A stretch of DNA of 29,357 nucleotides, from NCBI GenBank assembly GCA_001414345.1, contig LLCB01000494.1, positions 1-29,357 of the forward strand, in the 5' to 3' direction. Made by a program: the position numbers and the translations under genes. The stretch's first letter is position 1, and each line of letters begins with the position of its first letter. This DNA is from Hymenoscyphus infarciens. Taxonomy: Eukaryota > Ascomycota > Leotiomycetes > Helotiales > Helotiaceae. Below are positions 11,251 to 22,913 of the stretch, piece by piece. The notes beneath the pieces are model-generated. The model searched no databases, had not been told where the DNA came from, and worked only from the letters and a program-made list of their open reading frames with translations.

Positions 11251-12500
11251 CTTATCTTAAATAATTTAAGTTCTAGGTTAATACTCTAATATTAATTAGC
11301 TTTCTTAGACGTCTCTAGATATTAAGAGAGTAATTTATTCTCTTCTATCTATTAATATTATATCTTATATAAGAGAAGCTTATTATTAAGAGATAATATC
11401 TTAATAGTAATAGAGCTAATATATATAATATTATCTATATAAGATAGCTAAAAAACCTTAAACTCTTCTTAGAGCTTTTAGAAGTTATAGTCTCTAGTCT
11501 TCTCTTCTTTAAGATAGATTTATTTCTTTATTACTTTCTTTATAGCTTAAGCACTCTTAGTATATTTCTTATATATAATTTTAAAGAGGTTATAGTATTA
11601 GAAATCTTCTAAGCTTATAATATAAAACTTCTCTTATAAAAGGTCTTTTTAGAATAATTAGAAGTAGATCCTAGGTACTTTAAATCTTCTAAAGCTGCCT
11701 TTATCTTATCTAGTTACTAAGTAAGATTACTTAATAGACTTCTAAGACTCCTATTATCTAAGAGAATATTTAGTATTACTATAAGTCTATTAAAGTTAGT
11801 TTAGTCTTTTACTAAAATAAGTCTATAAAATATAATAAGGCTTTATAAAGTAGCTTTTATAGAACTCTAGTTTAGAGTTAATATAGAAACCTTTATATTT
11901 CCTCTAACGTTTATAATATAGTCTAGACTATATAAGAGATAGGTTCTTATAAAAAGTAAAGTAGAGATTTAAAGGTAAACTAGGAAAGAATAAAATTTAC
12001 CTTAAAAGGTTATATTATTTTCCTAGTTTATCTCTTAATATACTTTACTCTATAATATTCTATACCTTCTAGATACTTTATAGCTTATATTAAATTATAA
12101 TAGCCTTAACTAAGTTAGAATTAGAATAAGAGGAATTATTATAAGAAGTAATATACTCTACTTATTCTTAGAGAGTAAGTCTAATTATTTAATATTAAGT
12201 TAGTGAAATATAAAAATAGGAAGGTATAAAGATAATAGTACTAACCTTGCTTCTAAGCTATAGTCCTCTCTATTACCCCTTACCTAAAGCGAAACTAATA
12301 GAACTATTAGATAAGATAATATAAATAATCTACTTCTAGAAGAGGTTTTATATATCCTATTCTCTTATATTACTCTAAGAACTATCCTCTTATATACCTT
12401 TCTTATTTTATAATATATCTAGTATATATAATATAAATAAGAGTATAAGGAATATTAGTATTAACTTTAAAAAGTTCTATTCCTTACTTTACCTAGATTA
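11180..12500 (-). pseudogene. RIP-killed protein gene, unknown family, minus strand
   Basis: Reading leftward from about 12500, frames broken only by TAA/TAG give strongly gene-like text, best at 11850-11650, where LDKIKAALEDLKYLGSTS is visible and intact GCA and GCT codons survive. Downstream (11600-11450) it is very basic and helix-like (KKRRLE, SKKS). Further upstream pieces include FKRELIIQVKQGIELFKV (about 12500-12440) and NKKGIQEDSSQSNIREQD. At least two frame changes are needed across the interval, so indels, introns or more than one gene are possible. The plus strand also reads plausibly around 12060-12250. The basic, coiled C-terminal look is seen in some DDE transposases, but no catalytic residues were identified, so no family is claimed. 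Confidence 0.38.
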
Positions 12501-13600
12501 TTAATTCTCTTTTAAATAGACTAAAGATAATTAATAATAGTCTAATACCTAGAGTATTAATACTTAAAAAATAAATAAGATAAGAGAACTAACTAATAAG
12601 AATCTTATATACTAGTAAACCTTCTCTTACTATATACTAGAGAGAATCTTAACCTAGTAATCCTTAGATTAATTAAACTACTAACCTATTCTATTATAAC
12701 TATATAAATAATAAAATAAGTAACCTTAATAGGCCTAGAAAGAGGTATATAGACGAGGACTAAGAAGAGAGGTATATCTAATATAGTTATAGATATAAGA
12801 GGAATATTAAGAAGAAGAAGAGGATCGCTATATATAGTTAATAGAAGAGGTTTATATTTAAGTCCTAATTTTAAGTAGTACTACTACTAACTTTATCTAA
12901 CTATTAACGTAGAGAGAGTTAATAATAAGAGAGCTTAGCTATATTTCTATTATATATACTTAGATATATAAGTAATAGACTTATATTCTATTCCTCTTAT
13001 TACCTATTCCTTTATAAAAGCTAAGCCTAATAATATTTTAGTTCTATATAAAGTTATATATAAGTTAAGGATTTATAAAAGCTTTAATTTTATTTAATAC
13101 TCGTTCTTATATCTAAACTCTTTAACTTAGACTCTCTCTCTATAATAAGGCTTATAAAATAAGAGATTCTAATAATATAAAAAAAGTTTTCTTTAAAGTA
13201 CTAAAGTATAAAGCTTAGTTAGCTTTTCCCTTCTTTAGCTATTTAGCTTTTTAAAGCCCTATTATATACCTACTAATAAAGTAATAACTTAGCCTTCTTC
13301 TTATATACTAAAACGAAACCACTTAAATACTATACTATAAAGAAGCTATAGCCTATAATAGTTGTTTTTCTACCTTATTTTTTAGTATAAATCACTTACT
13401 ATAATACTTACCTAGTTTTTAGTAACTTTTAGATTTAAAAGAAATCTCTTTTTCTTAAGTTCTTAAAGATAGTAATTCTTTAAATTATTATAAAGTTAAT
13501 AGTACTAAGTATTTCTAAGAATCTTTAATACTAATTAGTTAACTAGAATCTAGGCTAAAATATAACGCTCTTAATAGCTAGTAAGGCTTTCTTTTTATAA
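12500..13600. other. Coding-like RIP-degraded DNA, strand undecided
   Basis: Plus-strand codons in phase with 12121 remain readable, with an E/R-rich stretch at 12740-12855 (EEYQEEEEDR). The minus strand is unusually open across the same place, which is what an antisense of a Q/E-rich gene would show. A solo satellite unit sits at 12859-12888 inside it. No family recognised and no limits can be set. Confidence 0.25.
12859..12888 (+). repeat. Solo 30-bp satellite unit inside the island
   Basis: A complete unit in the same orientation as the left array: it starts TAAGTC, then differs at unit positions 7-10 (the same positions that vary in the arrays), and continues TTTTAAGTAGTACTACTAC. It matches the common unit at 25 of 30 positions. 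No neighbouring units are present. Confidence 0.8.
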
Positions 13601-13990
13601 GATATTTTATAAGATATTTTAAATATTTAATAATAATTAAGATAACTCTATATAGTATCTTCTTAAAAGTTTATACTTCTAATTTAGAAATATAATTAAA
13701 AGTTAAATATAATTAATTATTTATAATTACCTTTCTTAATTACTATAGTTCTAATTATATTTCTAAAAAATTTAATTCTTTTACTTATTTAAAAATTATA
13801 CTATTAACTTAGTTTAAAAATTATACTTCTTAAAATAGATAATATTTTACTAATATAAGGTTTATAGAAAACTATTCTTATTCTAACTATTAAATAATTT
13901 TTTAGAAATATATTATAAATAGGTCTTAGAATAACCTATTATAAATCTACTATTAGATATACTTATTTATAACTGTTTTTAAATTATATT
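13600..13990. other. Very AT-rich gap with a 16-bp inverted repeat
   Basis: This interval has almost no G or C and no convincing frame. TTTAGAAATATAATTA at 13683-13698 and its exact reverse complement at 13752-13767 form a perfect 16-bp inverted repeat with a 53-bp spacer. A related TTTAGAAATATATTATAAAT piece occurs near 13901. It could be an intergenic region or the remains of a small inverted-repeat element. Confidence 0.5.
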
Positions 13991-15300
13991 TATCTTATAC
14001 TATTTCTTATAATAAATCCTTACTATAAACTAGTTTAATTTTCTTTCTTATAAAGTCTCTTTTCTAGTCTTTCCTATTAAGTAATCTACTTTTTATTCTA
14101 GTACTACTTTTATATCTACTAATAGCCTTATAACTTATAAATAGATAAGCTATTATCTTAATATATCTAGCTAAAATACTATTATAATTCGCTCTAGAAG
14201 ATTACTATCTATTTTAATAAGAAGAGCTTTCTAGGTATATAGATAGTATGTTATTATCTAAGTAAGGTTATATTCTATACTATATAAGAGTAGTATTATA
14301 TACTCTCTCTTACCTAGGCTTAAATAATAAGATTAATAAATTAGACGTTTTAACTTATATATTAAAAGTATAAAACCTAAGTTTCTTTTACTTATAGAGA
14401 TTAAGAAATGTTATTCTATTTTCTATACCTCTAAATATTAATATACCTAATATATTAATATTATCTCTATCTATAATTATAAATACTATATTATAGCTAA
14501 GATAATTAAGTTTCTCTACTTAGTTAACTATAAGTAAGTATAGAGGTTTAGCTTAAAAGAGAAGACGTATAATATTATAGTACTTAGACTTTACTTCTTC
14601 TATAACTTTATTTCTTCTTAAAAACTCTCTCTTCTACTAAATTAATACTTTTTTAACGTATTCTAATATATTATTATCTTTAAGATATAGTAGTAAGTTA
14701 TAGAATATCTCTAATTAAGCTCTACTCTCCTTTAAAGCTTATTTTCTTAGTACTTTCTTTTCCTTCTTATTTAACTAATAATAATAATAGATAAGCTATC
14801 TTATACTTTATCCTTTAAACATCTTATTATCTAGATCCTTAAATTAATTTTCTACTTCTCTATATATATTTAGGATTTTAATAGCTATTTCTAACTAGAA
14901 TAAACCCTACTTTAATAGATTCTAATTTCTTAATACCTAGTATACTAGTATTTCCTTTTATATCTTTTTAAAGAGATTATCTATTTAAAAACTCTTCTTA
15001 AATATATTTCTTATATTAAATATACTATGTTCTTCTTAAATTACTTCTAACTCTCTATTTAATTTATTTACTACTATTCTAATATATTATTTAATATATT
15101 CTAAAAGACTATACTATTGTTTTTCTATATCTTCTTAAGAGTTATTTTAATAGTCTAGTTTATAAATAGGTACTAAACTATTCTCTAGACTATTCTAAAT
15201 AGCTAAGGTAGTAGTAGAATAACTTATATTTAGTACTATTATTTATAAATAATTTAGAATATAATTTTAGATTTAGATAATAAGTAAGAGTCTATGTTTC
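13990..15300 (-). pseudogene. RIP-killed protein gene, unknown family, minus strand
   Basis: One frame runs leftward from about 15300 to 13990 (about 435 codons) without needing a frame change. In the 180 codons I counted, about 11 are TAA/TAG and none TGA. It is rich in K, E, D and N and looks helical; short pieces include NRELEVIQEEHSIF near 15050, NIYREVEN near 14870, NKKEKKVLRKQALKESRAQL near 14740 and RNKVIEEVKSKYYN near 14600. A fully open stretch of about 45 codons lies around 14530-14390. The 34-bp minisatellite at 15300-15740 lies immediately upstream of the apparent 5' end. No domain or family recognised. Confidence 0.52.
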
Positions 15301-15740
15301 GGTTTTTTATTTTAAGAGTTTTAGTAGATTAGAAGGATATACTTTATAAGAGTTAGAGGAAATTAGAATAATATTTATAAAAGTTAAAGGAAATTAGAAT
15401 AATATACTTTATATAAGTTAGAGGAAATTAAGATAATATGTTTTATTAGAGTTAGAGAGAAGTTAAGATAATGTTTTTTATAAGAGTTAAGAGAAAGTTA
15501 GAATAATATACTTTATATAAGTTAAAGGAAATTAAGATAATATATTTTATTAGAGTTAGAAGAAAGTTAGAATAATGTTTTTTATAGGAGTTAGAGGAAG
15601 TTAGAATAATATATTTTATATAAGTTTATAAGTTAAAGGAAGTTTAAAAGCTATACTTTATAAGAATTAGTAGATAATAGAAGAATATGTTTTTTAAGAG
15701 TAAGTAAAAGTTTAAGAAGCTATATCTTTTATATAATAGA
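15300..15740. repeat. ~34-bp degenerate minisatellite with 104-bp superperiod
   Basis: About ten to twelve copies of a unit like AGTTAGAGGAAATTAGAATA followed by ATATACTTTATA or ATGTTTTTTATA, 31-37 bp long. Units occur in a three-unit cycle: AATATACTTTATATAAGTTA at 15401 recurs at 15505, 104 bp later, with the same flanking order. It is unrelated to the 30-bp satellite. Unit length is not a multiple of three, so a coding role is unlikely. It lies between the divergent relics at 15300-13990 and 15780-18960. Confidence 0.85.
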
Positions 15741-15779
15741 ATAGATATATAATTTAGACTTAAAGTACTAGATAAGTCC

Positions 15780-18700
15780 TATTAAGCGTCTATATGTTTT
15801 AGAGCTAATTAAAGTAAACCTTTAAATAATAAAAATATATTAGAAATTTAAAAAACTTAATAAGATAGCTCTATATAAGAATATATTTTCTATATACTAT
15901 AATTTAATTTATCTTTTATAAATAAATTAAAGTTATATTAATACTTCTATACTTTAAAAAGAGAGAAGTTCGGTTAGTTATATTAACTTTATTATAATAT
16001 ATATATACGCTTTAAGAAAAACTAAACACCTTATAGGTTCTACTTTACTTAATATATAGTACTATTGAGTTTCTACTACCCTCTACTTAGCTATAATATA
16101 GTTGTTAATTATTATTCCTACTATAATTCTAGCTATATTTTAGACTTAATAATATACTTATATATAGTATAATAAACATGCTTTTTAGACTTTAATAAGC
16201 ACTTTTTATCTCTAGTAGTATTATATAAACCTTATAATAGAGTTCTTTATTAAGTATAGTATATTAATATCTAATTATAATAGCTTTAGATTAAATATAC
16301 CTAAATCTATAACTAAACCTGCCTAAGAATTACTAGCTAGTTTTATATTCTTTAATATACTTAATCTATAATAGGAAGCTAGCTTATAGGGTTATACTTA
16401 CTATTAAATACTAATTCTAGTATCCTCTATAACCTAAAATCCTTAAAATAGTATAAAGGTTTTAAGAATAGATACTAGAGTAGTTATATTTCTTTAAATA
16501 TAGAGAAGTATAAAAGAAGTATAGGTTAAGAAACGCTTTCTAGAAGGTTTATTAGAAAGAAACTATACTTTATAATAGATTAAGTAATAAGAACTCTAGA
16601 TTAATAAATTCAACTTTAATAAAATATTAGAATTATCTTAATACTACTTATATCTTTCTATTTAAAAAACGATTATTAGATTTATATATAAAAATAATAT
16701 TATTAAGAAGAGATAAAGAAATAAGAAGTAATAAATTAAGAACTTATATAATAAACTTAAAGTTAAGTACTCTTTTCTATTTAAACTCTAACTAGAGTTT
16801 ATATAGTTATACTAGAATAAAATTAATAATTTTATATAAGCTAAGAGGTAGACTTAGAAAAAGTAGGGTTATTTCTATATAGTTAGAGATAAAGAGTAAA
16901 ATCGAATTTAATAGTACTAATTAATAAATAAGTAGCTAGATCCTAACTAAGATAGCTAAATATATTCTTATTAGTAGAATATTTAACCTTAGGTTATACT
17001 AGAGAAAGAGTAGGAAGATTTTATTCTAGAATATATAGATAGTATTCTAGAATAAAAGAGAAAGAAACTTATTAAGCAATTTCATAGCCTCTCTTCTCTA
17101 AATAGAGACTATAAAGAATAACCTTCTATAAAAGACGAAACCTAGTAACTAGATAATAACTATAATAGGTAAAGTGTTTTTTATTAGCTTAAAGATCCCT
17201 CTTTTATAAAGGACGAAACCTAATAACTAGACGTTACTTATTAGAAGTAGAAGAAGAGTTAGCTTAAAAACCTATTTACTATAAAAGACGAAATATATTA
17301 GCTAGATACTAGCTTTAAAAAGTAGAGTACTTCTAGTTAGATTAAACTTCTCTCCTCTTTAAAAGACCTATTTTAATAAGCTAATACTAACTTTAAGAGG
17401 TAAAATATTTATTAGCTTAAATAATAACCTCTACTTAGAGATATTCCTATAAAAGATAAATCTTAACTAATAGAGACTAACTAGTAAAGGTAAAGTTATT
17501 ATCTAGTATTTAAAGAATAATCTAAAAGTAAGTATTTATAAATAAATAAACTATTTACTACTAAAGAAGATTACTAATACTAAGTTTATCTAAGATAATA
17601 TATATTTAAGAATAAGCTTAATTAGTTTTAAACTATTTAGCTCTAAATAGTAATATTAAAGATATAGAAATTAAAAACTATATAATAGAGAAATAGTATA
17701 CTTAATATAAAAAGGAATTAGTTATTAATACTATAGCTTAGAAACAACTTCTAGTTATAGCAGTTATAGAGTTACTTAATATAGTATAAGCTTAAGTACG
17801 TGTCTATTAAATTCACTACTACTTATCTAATACTACTATTTTTATAACTTTAACTTTAACTTTAATATTAATATTAATATCTATATTAATATCTTATCTA
17901 TTCTAACTTTCTACTCTTTATAGACCTTATACACTTACCTAAGACTACCTTTATAATAAGCGACGTTAATAAGGTATATCTTACTTCTTATTAGCTATTC
18001 CTAACCTTAACCTCTTTATCTCTATCTTAGTCTAAATCGATTCTTATCTTAAGTAAGTACTTCTACTCTAGAAGATTATAATACTAATTATAACTATATA
18101 ATATATTATTCTTATCTACTAGCGCCTAGAAATAAGACGTTTTAAAGTTATCCTCTCTAGCTTTTACTATAGCTAATAAGGTATAAAGTAATTCTAATAA
18201 TAACTTCTATACTATTATTAACTATAAGGCTACTAATAACCTATATTATACTCTAAAAGTCTATAACTATATCTTTAATATTCTAATATAAATTTTCCTA
18301 CTATATATATAACACTTTATCCTAGAAGCTACTAATTAATATAATAAGTTTATCTAAAAGTTTCTAAAACTTCGATTAATAGCTACTAAATTCGAAGCTT
18401 TTATAGATCTTCTTTAGAAGAAGGTAGTTAATAAGAAGGATATAGATACTAAAGTAAAGATATAAGAGGAAGTAGAGAGAGAGAAATAAGACTAGAAGTC
18501 CTTTTAGACTATAGGTTAAATTAGAATTTATATAAGTAATCTACTTATATTATATAAATAAAGGTCTTTTAGAAGGCTATAGATAGTAAGGCTAATAAGG
18601 AGATTCGTAGTATTAATATAAGTATTCCTTTCTTATTTTAGAACTTATATTAATATTATTTATAGACTTATATAGCTAGTCTTAAGTAGAAGTACTACTA

Positions 18701-18960
18701 GTCTTTAGAGGAGAATCCTAAGATTCTAGTTTAAATGTTTAAAGAAAAGAAGAAATATTACTAAACTAAGCGTCTTTGTTATATATAGTAAGAGGAGACG
18801 ATTATTACTAAATTAAAGGATAACTAGAGAGATTTTATAATATAGAAGATAGGGTATATTATTTATAGTAGATTTATTCTCCTAGTACTTATAGTTTTTC
18901 TTTAAGAGATATTAGAGATTCTATAATATATATATATATATCTATACTTATAAATATAAA
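15780..18960 (+). pseudogene. Large RIP-killed protein gene, unknown family, plus strand
   Basis: Codons in phase with 15781 give a continuous hydrophilic frame to about 18540, then the text continues in the third phase to about 18960, implying an indel or lost intron near 18540. Together this is about 1050 codons. Breaks are TAA/TAG and one TGA (near 16069, consistent with CGA). Visible pieces: LEKEQEDFILEYIDSILEQK near 17000, a repeat region with KDET at 17128-17520, EEVEREKQD near 18480 and KEKKKYY near 18740. The five-copy repeat with all spacings multiples of three strongly favours coding origin. The in-phase minus frame is open but hydrophobic, as expected of an antisense. No family recognised. 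Confidence 0.5.
17128..17520 (+). repeat. Five in-phase coding repeats of about 26 codons
   Basis: A motif ATAAAAGACGAAA or close variant starts at 17128, 17206, 17281, 17359 and 17449. The spacings are 78, 75, 78 and 90 bp, all divisible by three. In the plus frame copies 1, 2 and 3 read K-D-E-T then, after one or two positions, LD; copies 4 and 5 are more diverged (KD, KDK). Length variation in whole codons indicates that the repeat evolved under reading-frame constraint before RIP destroyed the gene. Confidence 0.75.
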
Positions 18961-19350
18961 TATATAAGAAATAAATACTTAAGATATAGATATAGGATTT
19001 AAAGTTATAATGTTTTATATTATATATAGAGTATAAAGATCTAATACCTAGCTAGTATAGATTTAAGTAAAAGTAGAGTATTTTAACTATTTTTAAGGTG
19101 TAATTTACTACTTTTAAGATATTTAATATATTAATTACTTATATAGTATTACTATATAAAATAAGAACTTATATAGTCTTATAACTTAATTTTAGTTATA
19201 CTACTCTCTAAGTTAATATAGTTAAGGAGAAACTAGGAGTAGGCTAAGGTTTTAGGTAGTAGTACTATTAAAGTCTTGATTTTAGATAGTAGTACTACCT
19301 AAGTTAATATTTTATAATTTAAAAGTCTAAAGTTAATAGAATAAATATAA
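18960..19350. other. Gap between convergent relics, holds two satellite units
   Basis: AT-rich sequence with no supported frame. It separates the plus-strand relic ending near 18960 from the minus-strand relic ending near 19350. The only notable content is the pair of satellite units at 19250-19309. Confidence 0.5.
19250..19309 (+). repeat. Isolated pair of tandem 30-bp satellite units
   Basis: TTTTAGGTAGTAGTACTATT starts a first 30-bp unit at 19250; TTTTAGATAGTAGTACTACC starts the second exactly 30 bp later at 19280. Both keep the TTTTA-G-TAG-TAGTACTA core and the TAAGT or AAAGT tail and share the orientation of the left array. They are more diverged from the consensus than typical array units. 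Confidence 0.85.
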
Positions 19351-20075
19351 ATATTAGTTATAAAGATTATTAAAGTCTATATTCTTAATTACTATAAGTT
19401 AATAGCTATATACTCTACTTCCTTACTCTCTAGAAACTTAATTATAAATTAAGTAAAGAAATAGAGAGATAATTTATAACTTATAAAACTTACTATATAA
19501 GATAAAAGAAAGGTTTCTATTTACTTATTAATTTATTAATTAATATTTCTCTAGTATATCTCTTAATCCCCTAGTTATATATCCTTTTATCTATCTAATC
19601 TTATATATAGCTCTTATTATCTCTTATATAGATATAAAGACTATCTACTTAGAATTATTAGCTAGGTCTTATCCTTCTTTACTCTCTTAGCCTTAGTAGT
19701 CTTTATAATAAGGAGATTCTATTAATAAAATAAATTAACCACCTCCTCTTTAACTACTAGATTAGTAGCTATTTAAGGAGTAGCTTTAAAGGAGAAGATA
19801 CTTTTACTCTCCTTATCTTCTTCTCCTAGTAACTTACTTATATACTTTAGACTTATAAAGCTAAAAAGATACTCTTTATCTTTATATTCCTTCTATATAA
19901 AGTAATTAAAATCTATCTCTTTATTATTAAGTAGAAATAAGAAAAGTTAATATACTCTAGCTCTACTTTTAGCTTAATTATAGTTATATACTAACTCTTT
20001 AAGTTCTAAATTCTTCTATTACTTAACTTTATTCTAAGAAGTTACTAGCTTTATAATATTAACTTATTCTTTTAG

Positions 20076-20350
20076 AATAGGCTTAGAAGACTTTAGGTTT
20101 AAGTTAGTTAAAGCTTCTAAGACTACTTAGGTAAGCTTAGATAACTTTAGATATGTTTTATTAGTTTAGGCTTCTAAAATAGGCTTAGATAACTTTAAGT
20201 TTAAGTTAGTTAAGGCTACTAAAGCTATTAGAGTAAGATTAGATAACTTTCTATTTATGTTATTTATTAAAGTAGGCTTAGATAAAGACTTTAATAATAT
20301 TAAAGATATTACTTAAGTAATCGATAAGGATATAGTAGGCTTAGAAAGTA
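20076..20350 (-). repeat. In-phase coding repeats of about 13-21 codons
   Basis: The core GCTTAGATAAC or a close variant starts at 20081, 20135, 20183, 20237, 20276 and 20339. The spacings are 54, 48, 54, 39 and 63 bp, all multiples of three. On the minus strand most copies read L-S-K followed by P or L. Six copies keeping phase despite varied length argue for translation before decay. Confidence 0.8.
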
Positions 20351-21620
20351 TTACTTTATTTAAGACTTTATTATATCCTACTTCTAGTATTAGCTCTAAT
20401 AAGAAATTTAATAACTTTAAAGTATTCTTAGTATTTAATAGAGCTTTTAGTATCGTTTTACGCTTAAAAGGCTTTATATATACTATATCTATAGTACTAA
20501 AACCTCTAGTAGATAAAGTCGAAGTTCTACGCTTTTTAGAAAGAGGCTAAGTAATTAGTAAGATAAAAGGAGTACTCTTCTATATATCTATTATCTATTA
20601 ACTTCTATTCTTAATAAAGGTAAAATAAAAAAGTTACTTATTATAAAATTATTCTCTATATCCTCTATATTAGCCTTATTATCTATATCTAGTAGCTAAG
20701 CGCTATAAGGTCTTTTCTTTATAATATCTACTATAATAAGTTATATTAATTTCTATATTAGGTATAAGGCTAGAGTTTACTTACTAGTAAAAGGAGTAAA
20801 GCCTACTTTATATATTAGTATATAAGAACTACTAGTAGAAGGTATATTAAGTATTAATATATTAGAACCACTAGTAGAAAGTATATTAATAAGTATAATA
20901 TATTTCGTCTTATTAAATATATCTATTTATAGTAATATTATATTAAAGATATTAGTAAAAGCATCCTCTATAGCGCTGTTTTATACCTAACTTTAGCTAG
21001 CCTCTTTAGCTTTTATAGAGGATATCGCGTTTTTAAACTCCTTCTTCTAGACTCGATTTCTCTCTAGATCTAAGAATATATCCTCCTTTATATACTTTTC
21101 TACTATAGTCTTAAAAGAGTTTACTAACTTTATCTTAAAGAGCTTATAAATAGTTAGATTATATACTTAGTAATTAATTTATATTAAACTAATAATCTTT
21201 TAAGTATAAGTTAGTCTAAGGTCTTTATCTCTATAGAGCTTATCCTAAGTTATATATAATATAGCGAAAATAGTACTTTTAATTTCTTTATAAGTTTTTT
21301 TATTATATATAGTTAACTTATCTTAATAGAGATTTAAAATAGAAATATTACTAGAGTTATATATAAATAGGTCTTAAAAAAGATATATTTCACTCTACTT
21401 AATCTTCTTCTTCTAGTTAGACGTTAGTTAAGAATAAGAAATAAGAATCTATACTACTTTATTACTCTTAATAGAAGAAAACTAGAAGTTTTTTACTCTA
21501 GCTCTAAAAGACTTCTTAATATATTTATTTTAGTAGGAGTTAGAATATAACTAACTTAGTAGTATAATAAAGAATAAAACATCGTCGTTCCTCTAGTCCT
21601 TCTTACTTATAAGCTCTAGA

Positions 21621-21724
21621 TTACTCTTACTACCTTTATTACTCTTATTACTCTTATTACTCTAATTACTCTAATTGCTCTTATTACTCTTATTACTCTT
21701 ATTACTCTTATTACTCTTATTATT
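21621..21724 (-). repeat. 9-bp tandem repeat, former K-S-N tripeptide run
   Basis: TTACTCTTA repeated about eleven times with a few substitutions. On the minus strand, in the frame of the surrounding relic, it reads lysine-serine-asparagine over and over, with AAG sometimes replaced by TAG. The 9-bp period preserves the frame. Confidence 0.93.
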
Positions 21725-22189
21725 AATCTACTTAAACTTAGATAGTATTATCTTTATATAATAAGGTATTATAGTTTTAAAGTATTCTTATAACTCCTTT
21801 ATAACGTTTTAAGAATATATACCTTAACCTTTAATACTATGCTATATATTAGTAGGCTTTTTAAGAGGCTTATACTTAAAGTCTTAGAAGCGATCTTAGA
21901 TTTTTTATAATTAGTATATAATACTTAAATCTTTTAGTAAGTAACTAGGTAAAAGAGGATTATCTTAGGTATATATATAACATAAGAGCGTAAGTGCTTA
22001 TATCTTAGCTTTAACCTCTATAGTAGTATAATAACTCTAAGCTAATTAATCTAATAGACTACTAAGTAGATAGATATTATAGAATTTTAATTAAAAAGGA
22101 GGAATTAATAAGGTAGAAGTGCTTATTATTATATATTATAGTATTATTATTATTATTACTAAGAAGGTAGTAAATAGTTCCTAAGTAGC

Positions 22190-22913
22190 TATAGTAGAGG
22201 TAGAGTAATACTAAGACCTAGCGATTAGTATAGACACCTTAAAAGTTATCTTTATACTTTTAACGTTATCTCTATATCTTATAAACTATAACCTTTTTAC
22301 ATTACTCTTATAATTTAGAAATTACTATATATTAAAGCGACTCTCTATATACTCTTTATTTACTTCTTACTCTATAGCTTCTAGTCTCTTAACTATACTT
22401 AATCTAGTAACCTTAAAAAATTTATTATAATTACTATAATACTATACTTTATAGTAATTTTTTAACTAGCTTTTACTACTTATAATAGTATATAAATTTA
22501 TAGCTTATTAAACTAAAGAAAGCTAATAGAATAGACCTTTACTATTAAGGATATTATTACTTTATAGTATTAAAAGTATTCTTAAGTATCTACTATCTAT
22601 AATAAAGATTTTTAATATACTCTTACTTATAGTAGTTTTATAATCTTATCCTTCTTAGAATAGAGTACTAAAAACCTAGAGGTATATTAGAGCTTTAATA
22701 GATATTATTTAATATATTTTACTTACTCTCTTTAGTAATTTATAGCTATCTCTTCCCCCTCCTCTCTTACCCTCTTTAGAGTAAATAAATATTAGATATA
22801 AACTACTCTTAAGTCCTCTATAAAGTAACGCTAAATAACTATAACCTCTACTAGTTAACTTTTATCCCCTATACTAAGTATACTATACTAATTCTTAGAT
22901 AATAATACTATAA
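22190..22913. other. AT-rich interval, no feature assigned
   Basis: No frame stands out on either strand and no copy of the satellite unit is present. It lies upstream of the minus-strand relic ending at 22190 and would hold its lost promoter if that gene was real; no promoter motif can be recognised in RIP-altered DNA. Confidence 0.4.

Larger units (their letters stand above)
19350..22190 (-). pseudogene. Large RIP-killed repeat-containing protein gene, minus strand
   Basis: Leftward from about 22190 a frame of about 500 codons runs to near 20640, then continues in another phase to about 19350 (about 900 codons in all). Breaks are TAA/TAG only. It is rich in K, E, D, N, S. In order: an aliphatic N-terminal part; a K-S-N tripeptide run (21724-21621); a charged helical part with TIVEKYIKEDIFLDLERNR near 21080; paired S/T-rich repeats (starts 20864 and 20825, 39 bp apart); then repeats containing L-S-K-P (20345-20076); and a basic/acidic C-terminal part (GEEDKESKS near 19810). 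Every internal repeat class has spacings divisible by three, the best evidence in this window for a former gene. The in-phase plus frame is open but L/S-rich, i.e. antisense. Family not recognised. Confidence 0.58.

Noticed and set aside
8900..13560. One giant plus-strand gene running on from the 7160 relic
   Set aside because: The minus strand gives equal or better gene-like text at 9640-9840, 10700-10780 and especially 11650-11850, and the plus reading needs several phase changes. I kept separate, lower-confidence calls.
19250..19309. A hairpin formed by an inverted repeat around 19254-19305
   Set aside because: The apparent inversion comes from the palindromic core of the satellite unit; the two pieces are direct 30-bp tandem units.
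21621..21724. Simple noncoding microsatellite
   Set aside because: The 9-bp period keeps the frame of a long minus-strand relic on both sides, so it is better read as a former tripeptide run.
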